Positions 10,463 through 21,900 of a DNA stretch of 64,000 nt are shown here, piece after piece. The notes beneath the pieces were generated by a model that did not search any database, had not been told where the DNA came from, and was given only the letters and a program-made list of their open reading frames with translations. This stretch comes from Ideonella livida (GTDB taxonomy: Bacteria; Pseudomonadota; Gammaproteobacteria; Burkholderiales; Burkholderiaceae_C): NCBI RefSeq assembly GCF_010499455.1, contig NZ_JAAGOH010000002.1:124001-188000 (forward strand), written 5' to 3'. The position numbers were made by a program, and so were the translations under genes. Numbering within the stretch: the stretch's first letter is position 1; every line of letters begins with the position of its first letter.

Positions 10463-11125
10463 CTACTTGGCAGCAGGCACTTCAGAAGCGCCACGTGGGG
10501 GTGCAAGCACTCGGTCCGCCCTGGCACGGCGCCAGCCCGGCAGGTTTTCCTCGCTCTCTGGGTTCGGCAGAACGCCTGGGTCATCTACGTCCACAGCTTG
10601 AGCGGGGTAGCGGGCAACCAGGCGCCGCGCGCCATCGTCCCCCCTCAAACGGACCAGATCAGAAAAAAGTTCGGCACCGAAACCGATGGGATGGCCCCGA
10701 CGGCCCCGGAACTGGGCATAGGCCACCGGGTGGCGAGCCAGCTCGGCAGCCACGCGGCGCAAGGTATCGGGCTGCACCCGAGGCATGTCGCCTGGCAGCA
10801 CCAACCAGCCAGCGGCGCCTGTGCGAGCACTCACGCCAGCAGCAACAGCTTCACCCAAGTCCGCCTGGGCCGGGCTGCCGGCCGGCCCCAATACCACCAC
10901 GTCGCGGGTGGCCACCAGCTTGCCCACCGCAACGGCAAACGCTCCGGTGGTAACCACGACCACCGGAAGACCAGAGGCCAGGGCGCGTCGAATGGTGTGC
11001 ACCAGTACCGGCTCGCCTTCCCGCATCTCGGCCACCACGCCTGCGGCACCCTGGCCGCGGCTGTTCCGGCCAGCGCCCACCACAAGAACGGCGGGCCGCG
11101 AAGTCTGAACGGCTGGCAAGGGCAT
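10463..11125 (-). CDS. MobA/MocA-like molybdenum-cofactor nucleotidyltransferase family protein
   Basis: 220 residues with the NTP-transferase fold of the MobA/MocA group, whose members couple CTP or GTP to molybdopterin. The acidic metal-binding loop is clear ([19 protein letters not shown]), as is the substrate region [18 protein letters not shown]. The N-terminal signature, normally LAAGxSxRMG, is altered to [12 protein letters not shown], so activity or substrate may differ. The start at 11125 (MPLPAVQTS) is preferred to 11164 because the fold begins just after it. No other molybdenum cofactor or xanthine dehydrogenase gene is nearby. Confidence 0.72.
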   Translation of the reverse strand: MPLPAVQTSRPAVLVVGAGRNSRGQGAAGVVAEMREGEPVLVHTIRRALASGLPVVVVTTGAFAVAVGKLVATRDVVVLGPAGSPAQADLGEAVAAGVSARTGAAGWLVLPGDMPRVQPDTLRRVAAELARHPVAYAQFRGRRGHPIGFGAELFSDLVRLRGDDGARRLVARYPAQAVDVDDPGVLPNPESEENLPGWRRARADRVLAPPRGASEVPAAK

Positions 11126-11303
11126 GGCGGTGATGGGGTTCGACGAAGGAAAGGGATGCCTCAAGCGTGAGCCCTCCGCCTCTGCGCGGACAGTCGGAGC
11201 TTCACTTAAGGCCTTGCCCCAGGTGGCGGATACCCCGGGTTACACCCTGGCGCAACCCCGTATTGGCGATGGGCCGCCAAGGCCCACGGCCTACACTGGC
11301 GCC

Positions 11304-11951
11304 ATGAGCAAACTGTCCGAAGACATCGCCCACCTGCGCAAGAGTTATGAGCGCGCCGAGCTGGACGAGAGCCAGTCCCAAAGCGCCCCGCTGCAGCAGT
11401 TTGACCAGTGGATGACCGAAGCCCTGGCCGCCCAGGTGCCGGAGCCCAATGCCATGACACTGGCCACCGTGGGGCCGCAGGGCCGGCCGTCCACGCGCAT
11501 CGTGCTGGTCAAGGGTTACGACGAGCGTGGTCTGGTCTGGTACACCAACTACGACAGCCGCAAGGGCCGGGAACTGGCGGACAACGCCTTTGCCGCCTTG
11601 CAGTTCCACTGGGTGGAGCTGGAGCGGGTGGTGCGGGTGGAAGGCCGCGTGGAGAAGGTGAGCGCCGAGGAGTCCGACGCCTACTACCGCTCCCGTCCGC
11701 TGGATTCTCGGCTGGGGGCCTGGGCATCGCCGCAAAGCCAGGTGATCTCGTCGCGCGCCGTGCTGGTGGCCAATGCGGCCAAAGCGGCCGCGCAGCATGG
11801 CCTGAACCCGGATCGCCCGCCACATTGGGGCGGCTACCGCCTGGTGCCTGAGCAGTGGGAGTTCTGGCAGGGACGCAAGTCCCGTCTGCATGACCGGCTG
11901 AGTTACCGCCTGCAGGATGGTGCTTGGCTGCGCGAACGGCTGGCGCCCTGA
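11304..11951 (+). CDS. pdxH: pyridoxamine/pyridoxine 5'-phosphate oxidase
   Basis: FMN-dependent enzyme that oxidises PNP or PMP to pyridoxal 5'-phosphate, the last step of vitamin B6 synthesis and salvage. 215 residues, the usual size. It begins [20 protein letters not shown] and carries [22 protein letters not shown] (FMN/substrate-binding core), [12 protein letters not shown] and the C-terminal signature [13 protein letters not shown]. The ATG at 11304 is where similarity starts; the open frame upstream is not conserved and overlaps the divergent gene start. Confidence 0.96.
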   Translation: MSKLSEDIAHLRKSYERAELDESQSQSAPLQQFDQWMTEALAAQVPEPNAMTLATVGPQGRPSTRIVLVKGYDERGLVWYTNYDSRKGRELADNAFAALQFHWVELERVVRVEGRVEKVSAEESDAYYRSRPLDSRLGAWASPQSQVISSRAVLVANAAKAAAQHGLNPDRPPHWGGYRLVPEQWEFWQGRKSRLHDRLSYRLQDGAWLRERLAP

Positions 11952-11960
11952 GTGCCGGGT

Positions 11961-11980
11961 GGGCGGCCCAGGGGCCGCCC
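11961..11980. terminator. GC-rich hairpin between convergent genes
   Basis: GGGCGGCCC-AG-GGGCCGCCC is a perfect nine-base-pair inverted repeat, ten bases after the pdxH stop and 15 before the end of the convergent deacetylase gene. There is no T-tract on either side, so it may act as a transcript-end hairpin rather than a strong intrinsic terminator. Confidence 0.4.
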
Positions 11981-11994
11981 CGCCGCGCCGGCGC

Positions 11995-12930
11995 TCAGAC
12001 GTCGGCCAGCGCGCGCAGGTGAGCCGCCACGCTGCGCGCCAGGGAGCTGAGCGAGTAGCCCCCTTCCAGGCAGGAGACGATGCGGCCGCCGCAGTGGCGG
12101 TCGGCCACGTCCTTGAGGCGGCGGGTGATCCACTCGTAGTCCGCCTCCACCAAGCCAAGCTGGCCCAGCTCGTCCTCACGGTGGGCATCAAAACCGGCCG
12201 AGATGAAGAGCATCTGGGGCTTGAAGGCTTCCAGCGCGGGCATCCAGTTGGCCTCGATCAGCTCCCGGATCTCGCCGCCCCGGGTGTAGGCCGGGATGGG
12301 CAGGTTGACCATGTTGGCGCCCAGCGGCACACCGCCGCTGAAGGGGTAGAGCTGGTCTTGGAAGAAGCTCACCATCAGGATGCGCTCGTCGCCGGCCACG
12401 ATGTCCTCGGTGCCGTTGCCGTGGTGAACATCGAAATCAACGATGGCCACCCGCTCCAGGCCGCGCACGTCCAGCGCGTGGCGGGCGGCGATGGCGATGT
12501 TGTTGAAAAAGCAGAACCCCATGGTCTGCGACCGTGTGGCGTGGTGGCCAGGCGGGCGGATGGCGCAAAAGGCGTTCTCGGCCCCGCCGTCCAGCACCAG
12601 ATCGGTGGCGGCCACCGCGGCACCGGCCGAGCGCAGCGCCGCCTGCCAAGTGTGCGGGCAGACCAGGGTGTCGGGGTCCAGGGCCTTGTGCTCGCCGGTC
12701 TCCACCGCCTGCTTCATGAACTCGTCAAGCTCCAGCAGGTAGCCCTCGGAGTGGGCCAGCATCAGGTCGGCGTGGCGGGCCAGTGGCGGCTCAAACCGGG
12801 TCAGGGCAATGTCCAGGCCGGTGGCCAGCAGGTGGTCCTCGATGGCGTCCAGCCGCTGCGGGCATTCCGGGTGACCGGGCCCCATGTCATGGCGGCGGCA
12901 GTCAGGATGGGTGAAGAAGGCTGTGGTCAT
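11995..12930 (-). CDS. histone deacetylase / acetylpolyamine amidohydrolase family protein
   Basis: Zinc-dependent deacetylase of the HDAC superfamily, 311 residues. The conserved active-site blocks are all present: RPPGHHATRSQTMGFCFFNN (tandem catalytic histidines), IVDFDVHHGNGTEDI (zinc-ligand Asp and His), LFISAGFDAHREDELG (second zinc Asp) and IVSCLEGGYSLSSLARSV. Bacterial members act on acetylpolyamines, acetoin-related or other N-acetyl substrates; the substrate here is not evident. Divergent from moxR with 54 bases between, so promoters are shared or overlapping. Confidence 0.92.
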   Translation of the reverse strand: MTTAFFTHPDCRRHDMGPGHPECPQRLDAIEDHLLATGLDIALTRFEPPLARHADLMLAHSEGYLLELDEFMKQAVETGEHKALDPDTLVCPHTWQAALRSAGAAVAATDLVLDGGAENAFCAIRPPGHHATRSQTMGFCFFNNIAIAARHALDVRGLERVAIVDFDVHHGNGTEDIVAGDERILMVSFFQDQLYPFSGGVPLGANMVNLPIPAYTRGGEIRELIEANWMPALEAFKPQMLFISAGFDAHREDELGQLGLVEADYEWITRRLKDVADRHCGGRIVSCLEGGYSLSSLARSVAAHLRALADV

Positions 12931-12984
12931 TGGTCTTGTCGCGCCAGCGCGTTGTCTCCGCACAAGTTGAGCTATCGTGGCCTG

Positions 12985-13914
<930 letters not shown>

Positions 13915-13933
13915 CACCTGAGATCCCGACGAC

Positions 13934-14908
13934 GTGAAGACCCCCGAGGGACTGCGCCAGCGCTGGCAGGCCTGGTGGACAGCGCGCCACCCGCGCACCG
14001 AAACCTGGCGGCTGCAGCAGCGCAACATTTACATCGTGCCCACCCGGGCCGGCCTGGCCTTTGCCGCCACCCTGATGTTGTTGCTGGTGGCGTCTATCAA
14101 CTACCAGCTCAACCTGGGCTACGCCCTGACGTTTCTGCTGGCGGGCGCGGGGCTGGCCTCCATCCACCTGACCCACGGCAACCTGCGCGGGCTGCAGTTG
14201 CACCTCAAGCCGGTGCGGCCGGTCTTTGCCGGAGAGCTGGCGCAGTTGGAGGTGGTGCTGGACAACCCGGGCAACGCCCGCCCCGGCCTGAACCTGGGTC
14301 CCGCTGACCTGGACCTGCAGGCGCACCCCACCTGGAGCTGCGCCGACCCCGGCGGCCAGACCACCGTGGTCCTGGGCGTGCAGGCGCCGGTGCGCGGCCG
14401 CCACCCTTTGCCGGCCCTGCGCCTGGAAACGCGCTACCCCTTCGGCCTGTTCCGGGCCTGGACCGTGTGGCGCCCGGCCGGTGAGCTGCGGGTGCACCCA
14501 CGCCCCGAGCACCCCTGCCCGCCCCTGCCGGCGCCTGAAGGGCCTTCGGGGCGCCAAGGGGCCGCCGTCGGTGCCGGCCTGCACGGAGAACTCGATGAGC
14601 TGCGGGCCTGGCGCCCCGGCGATCCCCCGCGGCGCGTGGTGTGGAAGAAGTGGGCCCGCGGCGGCGAGCTGGTCAGCCGCGATGCGAGCCCGCAGCTGCC
14701 CCACCACCTGTGGCTGGACTGGACCCAGACCCGCCAGGCCGGCGATGGCGAGCGCCGCCTGTCCCGCGTGGTGGGCTGGATCCTGCTGTGCGAACAGCGC
14801 CAACAACCCTGGGGCCTGCGCCTGCCTGGCCTGCGCCTGCCCCCCGGACTGGGGGCCCTGCGCCAAGCCGAGGCACTGGACCTGCTGTGCGACTGGGAGC
14901 CGCGCTGA
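13934..14908 (+). CDS. DUF58 domain membrane protein
   Basis: 324 residues from a GTG start at 13934. Two hydrophobic helices near the N-terminus (about residues 37-80) are followed by a soluble DUF58/vWA-like region with the family motif DELRAWRPGDPPRRVVWK and a C-terminal beta-rich segment. DUF58 proteins are encoded with MoxR ATPases and transglutaminase-like proteins; the complex is thought to act at the envelope, though its role is poorly defined. The stop overlaps the tgpA start (TGATG), giving tight translational coupling. Confidence 0.88.
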   Translation: MKTPEGLRQRWQAWWTARHPRTETWRLQQRNIYIVPTRAGLAFAATLMLLLVASINYQLNLGYALTFLLAGAGLASIHLTHGNLRGLQLHLKPVRPVFAGELAQLEVVLDNPGNARPGLNLGPADLDLQAHPTWSCADPGGQTTVVLGVQAPVRGRHPLPALRLETRYPFGLFRAWTVWRPAGELRVHPRPEHPCPPLPAPEGPSGRQGAAVGAGLHGELDELRAWRPGDPPRRVVWKKWARGGELVSRDASPQLPHHLWLDWTQTRQAGDGERRLSRVVGWILLCEQRQQPWGLRLPGLRLPPGLGALRQAEALDLLCDWEPR

Positions 14909-17061
14909 TGAACGCCTTGAATGCGCTGCGGGGCAGGCTGGCCGCCCCCACCGCCCCGGCCCCCGCCCCGGTCCTCGCCCCGGTCGGTGCCGCCGCCGCC
15001 TCGCGGGAAACGCGCGACACCTGGTTCATGCTGGGCGTCATCGCCTGGACGGTGGCCCCGCTGCTGCTGCGCCTGCCGGCCTGGGTGGGGGTGTTGTGCG
15101 CCACGGTACTGGCCTGGCGCGGCTGGCTGGCCTGGCGCCTGGCCCCCCTGCCCGGACGCTGGACGGTGCTGGCGGTGCTGGTGCTGACCGCCGGCCTGAC
15201 CTGGTGGACCGAGCGCACCCTGCTGGGCAAACAGGCCGGGGTGATGCTGCTGGTGGTGCTGATGTCCCTCAAGACCCTGGAACTGCGCGCCCGGCGCGAC
15301 GCCCTGGTGGTCTTCTTCCTGGGCTTCTTCCTCATCCTCACCCAGTTCCTGTACTCCCAGAACCTGCTGACCGCACTGGGCATGCTGGGCGGGGTGTGGG
15401 GCTGGCTGACGGCCCTGACGCTGGCGCACATGCCCTCCGGACGGCCGCCGCTGCGGGCGGCGGGGGGCCTGGCGCTGCGCGCGGTGGGCCTGGGCCTGCC
15501 CGTGATGCTGGCGCTGTTCTTCCTGTTTCCGCGCATCGGCCCCTTGTGGGGCATGCCGGGTGACTCCGGACGCACCGGCCTGTCAGACCGCCTGAGCCTG
15601 GGCGAGGTGGCGGAGCTGGCCACCGACGACAGCATCGCCATGCGGCTGCGATTCCCCGATGGTGTGCCGCCGCCGCAGGAGCGCTACTTCCGTGGCCCGG
15701 TGCTGGTGCACTACGACGGCCGGCAGTGGCAGGCTCCGCTGTGGATGGGGCGACGTGCCAACGATGCCCCGATCGTCCACCCCCAGGCCATGCCCAATGC
15801 CACGCGCTGGCGCTACGAGGTGACGCTGGAGCCGACCCGCATCGCCTGGCTGCCCCTGCCGGAGCAGACGCTGGACACGCCCGAGGGCTTCCCACCGTTG
15901 GGGAACTGGCCGGTGCGGCCCGACGGCCTGGGGCAGTGGCGCCTGATCGCCCCCCTGGGCGAGCGCCTGAAGCTCGATGGGGTGGCCTGGAGCGCGGTGC
16001 GGCCCCGGCCTGGGCTGGGGGGCATGGGCATCGAGGATGCCTTGCACCTACCGCCGGGCGTGCATCCGCGCACCCAGGCCTGGGCGGAAGACTTTGCCGA
16101 TGAGCTGCAGGCCGCCCGCGGTGGACGCCGCCCGCTGGAGGCCGGCGAGCTGGTGGTGGCGCTGTTGCGGCACATCCGCAGCCAGTCCTACAGCTACACG
16201 CTGGCGCCGCCACCGGCGGTGAGCGACGCGGTGGACGAGTTCTGGCTGGACCAGCGGGCAGGCTTTTGCGAGCACTATGCCGCCGCCACCGTGGTGATTC
16301 TGCGCAGCCTGGGCGTGCCCGCCCGGCTGGTGACCGGCTACCAGGGCATGGACCCGCAGCCGGTGGATGGTTACTGGATCGTGCGCCAGAGCCAGGCCCA
16401 TGCCTGGCTGGAGTACTGGTCGCAGCGGGAGCGGCGCTGGGTGCGGGTGGACCCGACTTCGGCGGTGGCACCCGAGCGGGTCAGCCGCGGCAGTGCGCTG
16501 CGGCCACCCGCAGGACTGGTCTCCGGCGCGCTGGATGCCGTCAGCCCCGGCCTGCAGGCCCAGATGCGCCGCTGGCTGGAAGGCATGGACAACCGCTGGA
16601 ACCAGTGGATCCTGGGCTTTGGTGCGCAGCAGCAACGCAACCTGGCACAGGACCTGGGGCTGGGCCTGAACGACTGGACCGACCTGGTGCGCGGACTGGG
16701 GCTGCTGGCCAGCGCGGCCGCGCTGGCTGGCGCCGCCTGGGCCTGGCACCAGCGCCAGCACCAAGCGCCCTGGGCCCGGCTGCAGAGCACGGTCTGTGCG
16801 GATCTGGCCGCCCTGCAGGTGCCCGCCCTGCCCAGCCAGAGCGCACGGCAATGGGCGCAACTGCTGCGGGAGCGCTGGGCCACCACGGCACAGGAGCCCC
16901 CGGCTGAACTGCGGGCAGCCTTGTTGTGGTTGCTGGCGCTGGACGAGCGGCGCTATGTCCAGTCCCCACCGCCAGGCCCTGCCCACTACCGCCAGGCGCT
17001 GCGCCAGTGGCGCCCGCTGGCGCGGGCGCTGCGGGCGGCTCAGCGCAGGCTGGCCAAGTAG
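14908..17061 (+). CDS. tgpA: TgpA-type transglutaminase-like membrane protein (DUF3488 + transglutaminase core + DUF4129)
   Basis: 717 residues. Five to six N-terminal membrane helices (DUF3488; for example FLGFFLILTQFLYSQNLLTA) are followed by a periplasmic transglutaminase-like core. Catalytic residues are visible: FWLDQRAGFCEHYAAATVV with the nucleophile Cys, SQAHAWLEYWS with the His, and RWVRVDPTSAV with the Asp. A further membrane helix (about 600-620) leads to a C-terminal DUF4129-like tail. In Pseudomonas aeruginosa TgpA is essential and linked to envelope maintenance. Third gene of moxR-DUF58-tgpA. Its last 22 bases overlap the convergent cytochrome gene. Confidence 0.92.
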   Translation: MNALNALRGRLAAPTAPAPAPVLAPVGAAAASRETRDTWFMLGVIAWTVAPLLLRLPAWVGVLCATVLAWRGWLAWRLAPLPGRWTVLAVLVLTAGLTWWTERTLLGKQAGVMLLVVLMSLKTLELRARRDALVVFFLGFFLILTQFLYSQNLLTALGMLGGVWGWLTALTLAHMPSGRPPLRAAGGLALRAVGLGLPVMLALFFLFPRIGPLWGMPGDSGRTGLSDRLSLGEVAELATDDSIAMRLRFPDGVPPPQERYFRGPVLVHYDGRQWQAPLWMGRRANDAPIVHPQAMPNATRWRYEVTLEPTRIAWLPLPEQTLDTPEGFPPLGNWPVRPDGLGQWRLIAPLGERLKLDGVAWSAVRPRPGLGGMGIEDALHLPPGVHPRTQAWAEDFADELQAARGGRRPLEAGELVVALLRHIRSQSYSYTLAPPPAVSDAVDEFWLDQRAGFCEHYAAATVVILRSLGVPARLVTGYQGMDPQPVDGYWIVRQSQAHAWLEYWSQRERRWVRVDPTSAVAPERVSRGSALRPPAGLVSGALDAVSPGLQAQMRRWLEGMDNRWNQWILGFGAQQQRNLAQDLGLGLNDWTDLVRGLGLLASAAALAGAAWAWHQRQHQAPWARLQSTVCADLAALQVPALPSQSARQWAQLLRERWATTAQEPPAELRAALLWLLALDERRYVQSPPPGPAHYRQALRQWRPLARALRAAQRRLAK

Positions 17062-17705
17062 GCCGCCAGGCCGGTGATGTCCTCGTTGGACAGGAACTTG
17101 GTGTTGGAGGCCATCAGCGGGTCGATGCGCTCACCGGTGCCGTCGCGGTAGCGGGTGATCGACTTGACCAGGTAGCCGCGCTTCTGGCCGGCCACACGCG
17201 GGATGCTGCCCTGGCCCATGCCCTCGTTGCCATGGCAGCGGAAGCAGACCTTGGTGAACAGGGTCTTGCCGCGCTGGATGGCGGCGGCGTCATCCACCTG
17301 CTGGGCCAGCACCTGCTGCTGGTTGTAGAACAGCACCGCGTCCACCTTCTCGGTGTCGGACATGGCCTTGATCAAGCCCACCATGAACGGGTCACGCCGC
17401 TGGCCGGTGGCGAATTTGTTCATCTGCTCCAGCAGGTACTGGCTGCCCTGGCCGGCCAGGGTCGGTGTGTCCGGTGTGGGCGAGTTGCCGTTGGCGCCGT
17501 GGCAATTGGCGCAAAAGTTGGCCAGCTTGCGGCCGCGGTTGACGGCGAGTTGCAGCTGGGCCGGATCGGCCTCGACCGCCTTGAGCCGCGCGTCCAGTGG
17601 GGCCGTCTCGGCCTGGGCGGCCGTGCCGCCAAACGCCGCCAGGGCCAGCAGGCCCGCCCCCAGGAAGCGCCCGGGTACGCGGCGCAAGGCCATTCCCACC
17701 ACCAT
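17040..17705 (-). CDS. dihaem cytochrome c4-like protein
   Basis: Periplasmic dihaem c-type cytochrome, 221 residues. A signal peptide (FLGAGLLALAAFGGTAAQA) is followed by two CxxCH haem sites, CANCH and CFRCH, each with a downstream methionine candidate ligand. This is the two-domain c4 arrangement, which carries electrons to terminal oxidases. The ATG at 17705 is chosen for AGGAG nine bases upstream; 17693 is an alternative. It lies downstream of smc-zipA on the same strand, 166 bases after zipA, and ends inside the convergent tgpA gene. Confidence 0.88.
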   Translation of the reverse strand: MVVGMALRRVPGRFLGAGLLALAAFGGTAAQAETAPLDARLKAVEADPAQLQLAVNRGRKLANFCANCHGANGNSPTPDTPTLAGQGSQYLLEQMNKFATGQRRDPFMVGLIKAMSDTEKVDAVLFYNQQQVLAQQVDDAAAIQRGKTLFTKVCFRCHGNEGMGQGSIPRVAGQKRGYLVKSITRYRDGTGERIDPLMASNTKFLSNEDITGLAAYLASLR

Positions 17706-17871
17706 GATGTCTAGCTCCTGTCCGGGCTCCTGGATAGCAGCGCGGACATCGCCCGGAACTGTGCAATGCCTCACGCACAGTCATTATCAAAGTCAGCGGC
17801 GACCCTGGTCGTTCGCGAGTTTGACCCAGGGCAAGACTCGGTGGAGTGCCGCGCGGGAAACGGTCGGGCGC

Positions 17872-18945
17872 TCAGGAGAAGATGCGCCGCGCGGCGGCGG
17901 AGCCGGCCGCCAGCTCATGCTCGGCCAGGGTGCGGTAGTGGCGCTCCAGCTCCGCCCCGATGGCACTGAAGGCATGCAGGGTGATCGGATGGCCCAGGTC
18001 ATCCACCAGCACGGCGTCCAGGTCGTCGGCCAGGCGGCGGGCGATGAGCTGCCAGGTGGCGAAAGGCTCAGCGCCTTCCGGCGTCTGGGGCACGTCCAGG
18101 CTCAGCACCAGCTCACGCAGCGCGGTCTGCCCCGGTTCCTCGGCCAGGGCCACTTGCGCGTCGTAGGACAGGGTGAGGATCGGCGGGTCGGTGGCCTGCG
18201 CACCAGGCAGCACCAGGCGGCCCGGCATGGGCGTGGCGACAAAACCGTGGCGCGCCGCGCTCTGCAGCACGAAGGAAACCGCCCAGGACACCGAGTTGGA
18301 GCGCAGCAGGGCGGTGAGCTGGATGTCGTGCTGCGAGCAGAAACTGTCCAGTTCCCGGCCGCGGGCCACCTCGTCGAGCATGTCCGGGGCGTCCAGCCGG
18401 GCGTTGAACTGCTCCACCAGGCCCTGCACCGCCTGGATGAATTCGGAGTACTCGATCTCGTTGAGCGGGCCGTGGCGGTTGACGAGCTGCACTGCAATCT
18501 GCACCTCGTCGTAGCGGCGCCCGGCCTGCGGCAACTCCCACTCCGCCGCCTCCGGGGCATGGGCCTCCAGGTGCACCGGCTTGGTCCCGGCCCGGCGGAA
18601 CTGGGTGGTGATCTGGCGCAGCAGGTCGCCGCTGACGGGCTGCTCAGGGGTGAGGGTCACCACGGCGTCCACCAGCGGGTCGATGCGCACCGAGCGCCGC
18701 ACGACGGCCGCCCGGGCCGCCTCACCCAGAGGCGGGCACAGGGTGTCGGGGGTGGCCATGTCCCCCAGGCGGGAGTCCAGCAGCGTGGGCTCCAGCCGGT
18801 CCATGGGCTGGGTGTCGGCCGCGTCGGCGCCGGCCGCGGTCAAGCGGGCCGCACGCTCGGCGCGCCGCGTGGCCCACCACCATTGCCCCGCCAGGCCCAG
18901 CACCACCAGGGCGGCCAATCCGATCAAGCCCGTCGTCAGCGTCAT
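17872..18945 (-). CDS. zipA: ZipA-like cell division protein
   Basis: 357 residues. A single N-terminal membrane anchor ([18 protein letters not shown]) is followed by a charged linker and a C-terminal ZipA FtsZ-binding-like domain (roughly residues 215-340, for example TPMPGRLVLPGAQ and LVLSLDVPQTPEGAEPF). ZipA tethers FtsZ to the membrane in gammaproteobacteria; the betaproteobacterial version next to smc is more divergent. It starts 44 bases after the smc stop, so the two are probably co-transcribed. The family call rests on the architecture and the smc-zipA neighbourhood. Confidence 0.82.
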   Translation of the reverse strand: MTLTTGLIGLAALVVLGLAGQWWWATRRAERAARLTAAGADAADTQPMDRLEPTLLDSRLGDMATPDTLCPPLGEAARAAVVRRSVRIDPLVDAVVTLTPEQPVSGDLLRQITTQFRRAGTKPVHLEAHAPEAAEWELPQAGRRYDEVQIAVQLVNRHGPLNEIEYSEFIQAVQGLVEQFNARLDAPDMLDEVARGRELDSFCSQHDIQLTALLRSNSVSWAVSFVLQSAARHGFVATPMPGRLVLPGAQATDPPILTLSYDAQVALAEEPGQTALRELVLSLDVPQTPEGAEPFATWQLIARRLADDLDAVLVDDLGHPITLHAFSAIGAELERHYRTLAEHELAAGSAAARRIFS

Positions 18946-18989
18946 TGCGTGCCTTGTCCTTCAGCCCGGCATGCTGCCATGCCTGCCTG

Positions 18990-21900
18990 TCATGCGGCTT
19001 CCATCATGCCCACCGCGGCTTCCATGTCCACCGCCACAATGCGGGAGACGCCCTGCTCCTGCATGGTGACGCCGATCAGCTGTTCGGCCATCTCCATGGC
19101 AATCTTGTTGTGCGAGATGAACAGGAACTGCGTGCCCTTGGTGGACATCTCGGCCACCAGCCGGGCGTAGCGCTCGGTGTTGGCATCGTCCAGGGGCGCG
19201 TCCACCTCATCGAGCAGACAGAACGGCGCCGGGTTAAGCATGAAGATGGCAAACACCAACGCAATCGCGGTGAGCGCCTTCTCGCCACCCGACAGCAGGT
19301 GGATGGTGGAGTTCTTCTTGCCCGGCGGCTGGGCCATGACCTGCACGCCTGCCTCCAGCACCTCGTCCCCGGTCATGATGAGCCGGGCAGTGCCCCCGCC
19401 AAACAGGCTGGGGAACATGCGGCCGAATCCGTCGTTGACCTGGTTGAAGGTACCCATGAGCAGGTCACGGGTCTCCAGGTCGATCTTGGCGATGGCGTTC
19501 TCCAGGGTCTGGATGGCATCGGTCAGGTCGGCGTGCTGGGCGTCCAGGAAGGTCTTGCGCTCGCGGGCCGAGGCCAGCTCCTCCAGCGCCGCCAGGTTGA
19601 CCGCCCCCAGGGCGGCGATGTCACGGTTGATGCGGTCGATCTCGCCCTGCAGGCCCCAGAGCTTGACCTGACCGGCCTCGATGCCGAGACCCAGCGCGTC
19701 CATGTCCACCCCGGCGGCGGTGAGCTGCTCCAGGTACTGCGCGCCGCCGAGTTCGGCGGCCTGGCTCTCCAGCTGCAGCCGGGTGATCTGGTCGCGCAAG
19801 GGCTGCAGGTCGCGCTCCAGCGCCTGACGCTGCTCGTCGGCGGCGCGCAGCCGCTGGCTGAGCTCGTCAAACTGGGCACGCGCCGCCGCCAGGGCCTGCT
19901 CGCGCCGGCCCTGCTCATCCAGCGCGTCCTGCAGGCCGGCCTGCGCGGCGGCATCGTCAAAGCCTTGCAGCTCCTCCTGCAGGCGCACAGCCGCCTGCTG
20001 GCTCTGCTGCAGCTGCTGCTGGGCGGTCTCGATGGCCCGGCCCAGCTCGGCGCGTCGGGCCATGAGTGCGCGGGCTTGGTACTGGGCCTCCTGCGCCTGG
20101 CGTTCCAGGGTGCGCAGCTGTTCACGGGCCTGGGCCAGCTGGCGCTCGACGCCGATGACGGCATCCTCCAGCTCGGCATGGCGTTCCTGGGTGTCGGCCA
20201 GGGACAGGTCCAGTTCCTCAAAGCGGGCCTCGCCGGTGGCGCGCCGCTCCTGCAGCTCATCCATCTGGGCCTGGACCTCAGCCAACTCCTCGTCGAGCTG
20301 GCTGCGACGGTTCTGCGCGGCCTGGGCCTGCTGCGACGCCTGCAGCCACTGCACCTGCAGCTGGTGGGCGCGCTGCTGGGCCTCCTGCGCGCCGCGGCGG
20401 GCCGCATTGAGGCGGTGGGTGACTTCGGTGCAGGCCGCGTCCACCCGCACCAGGGCGCTGCGCGCGTCTTCGGCCAGCAGGGCCTGGGCGCGGTGGGCGC
20501 GGTCAAGGTTCTCGATCTCCTGCTGGCGCGCCAGCAGACCCGCCTGCTCGGAGTCCGGGGCATAGAAAGCCACCGAGAACTGCGAAACGGCATGCCCCTG
20601 GGGCGTCATGATCAGCCCGCCATGACGCAGCTGGGCCCGTTGGGCCAGGGCCTCATCGAGCGTGGCGGCGGTATGCACCCCTTCCAGCCAGTCGGCCAGC
20701 AGCGCCTGCAGCGCCGTGTCCTGCACCCGCAGCAGCGCACTCAGGCGCGGCAGCCCGGCCAGGGCCGGCGCCGGCGCCGGCGCGGCCGAGGGGGCCTGCC
20801 CGGTGGCGTAGAAGGCCAGTTTGGCCGGGGGGGCATCGGCGGCAAAGGCGCGCAGGATGTCCAGCCGACCCACCGGCAGGGCGTTCAGGCGTTCGCGCAG
20901 CGCCGCCTCCAATGCCACTTCCCAGCCGTCCTGGATGTGCAGTTGCTGCCAGAGCTGGTGGAGCCCGGTCAGGCCGTGCTTGGCCAGCCAGGGCTGGAGC
21001 TTTCCCCCCGTCTGCACCTTCTCCTGCAGGGCGCGCAGGGCCTCCAGCCGGGCGCCCAGCTCGGCCTGGTGGCGACCTTGGGCGTTGGCCTCCTCCTGGG
21101 CTTGCCGGCGCTGGGCCTCAAGCAGCGGCGCCTCTTCGCCCAGCAGGTGCAACGCACCCTGGGTCTCCTCCTGGATGGCCTCGGCCTCGGCCAGGTCGTC
21201 CTTGAGCTGCTGCAGGCGGCCGGTGTCGGGCGCGGCCAGGCCGCGGCGCTCGGTGCCCAAGCGCTCATGGCGGGTCCGCAGGGCGCGGAGCTGCTCGTCC
21301 AGGTGCCGGCTCTCAGCGGCCAGCAGCTGGATCTGCTGCTGCACTTCGGCCACCTTGCCACGCTGGGCGTTGGCGCGCTGCTGCGCCGCACGCAGCTTCT
21401 CCTCGACCTGGGGGGCCTCGCCGCTGTGCTCCTCGGCCTGGGCGGCCAGCAGCTCGGCCTGCTCCTCGGCCGCGGCCATCTGGCCGGCGAGGTCTTCCTG
21501 CTCGGCCACGGCCTGCTCGGCACGGGCCGCCCACTGGGCCTGCTGGGCCTGCAGCTCGACCAGCCGGGCCTGGGCGCGCTGTCGGCCCTCGACCACGAAG
21601 CGGATGCGCTCCTCCAGCCGGCTCACCTCCATCTGCGCCTGCGACAAGTCGGCCTGCCGGGTGTGCAGCAGGTCGGAGGCCTCGTAGTGGCCCTGGCGGA
21701 TGACCTCCAGCTCAGCCTCCACATGGCGCAGCTCCGCGACCTTGGCCTCCAGGGCGTTGGTGGCTTCGAGGGTGGCCAGGTGCACGCGCTGGCTCTCGGC
21801 GGCCGCATCGCGGTGCTTGAGGTACCAGAGCTGATGCAGCTTGAGGGTGCCCTGCTCCTGCAGGTTCTTGTAGCGGGTGGCCACCTCGGCCTGGCGCTCC

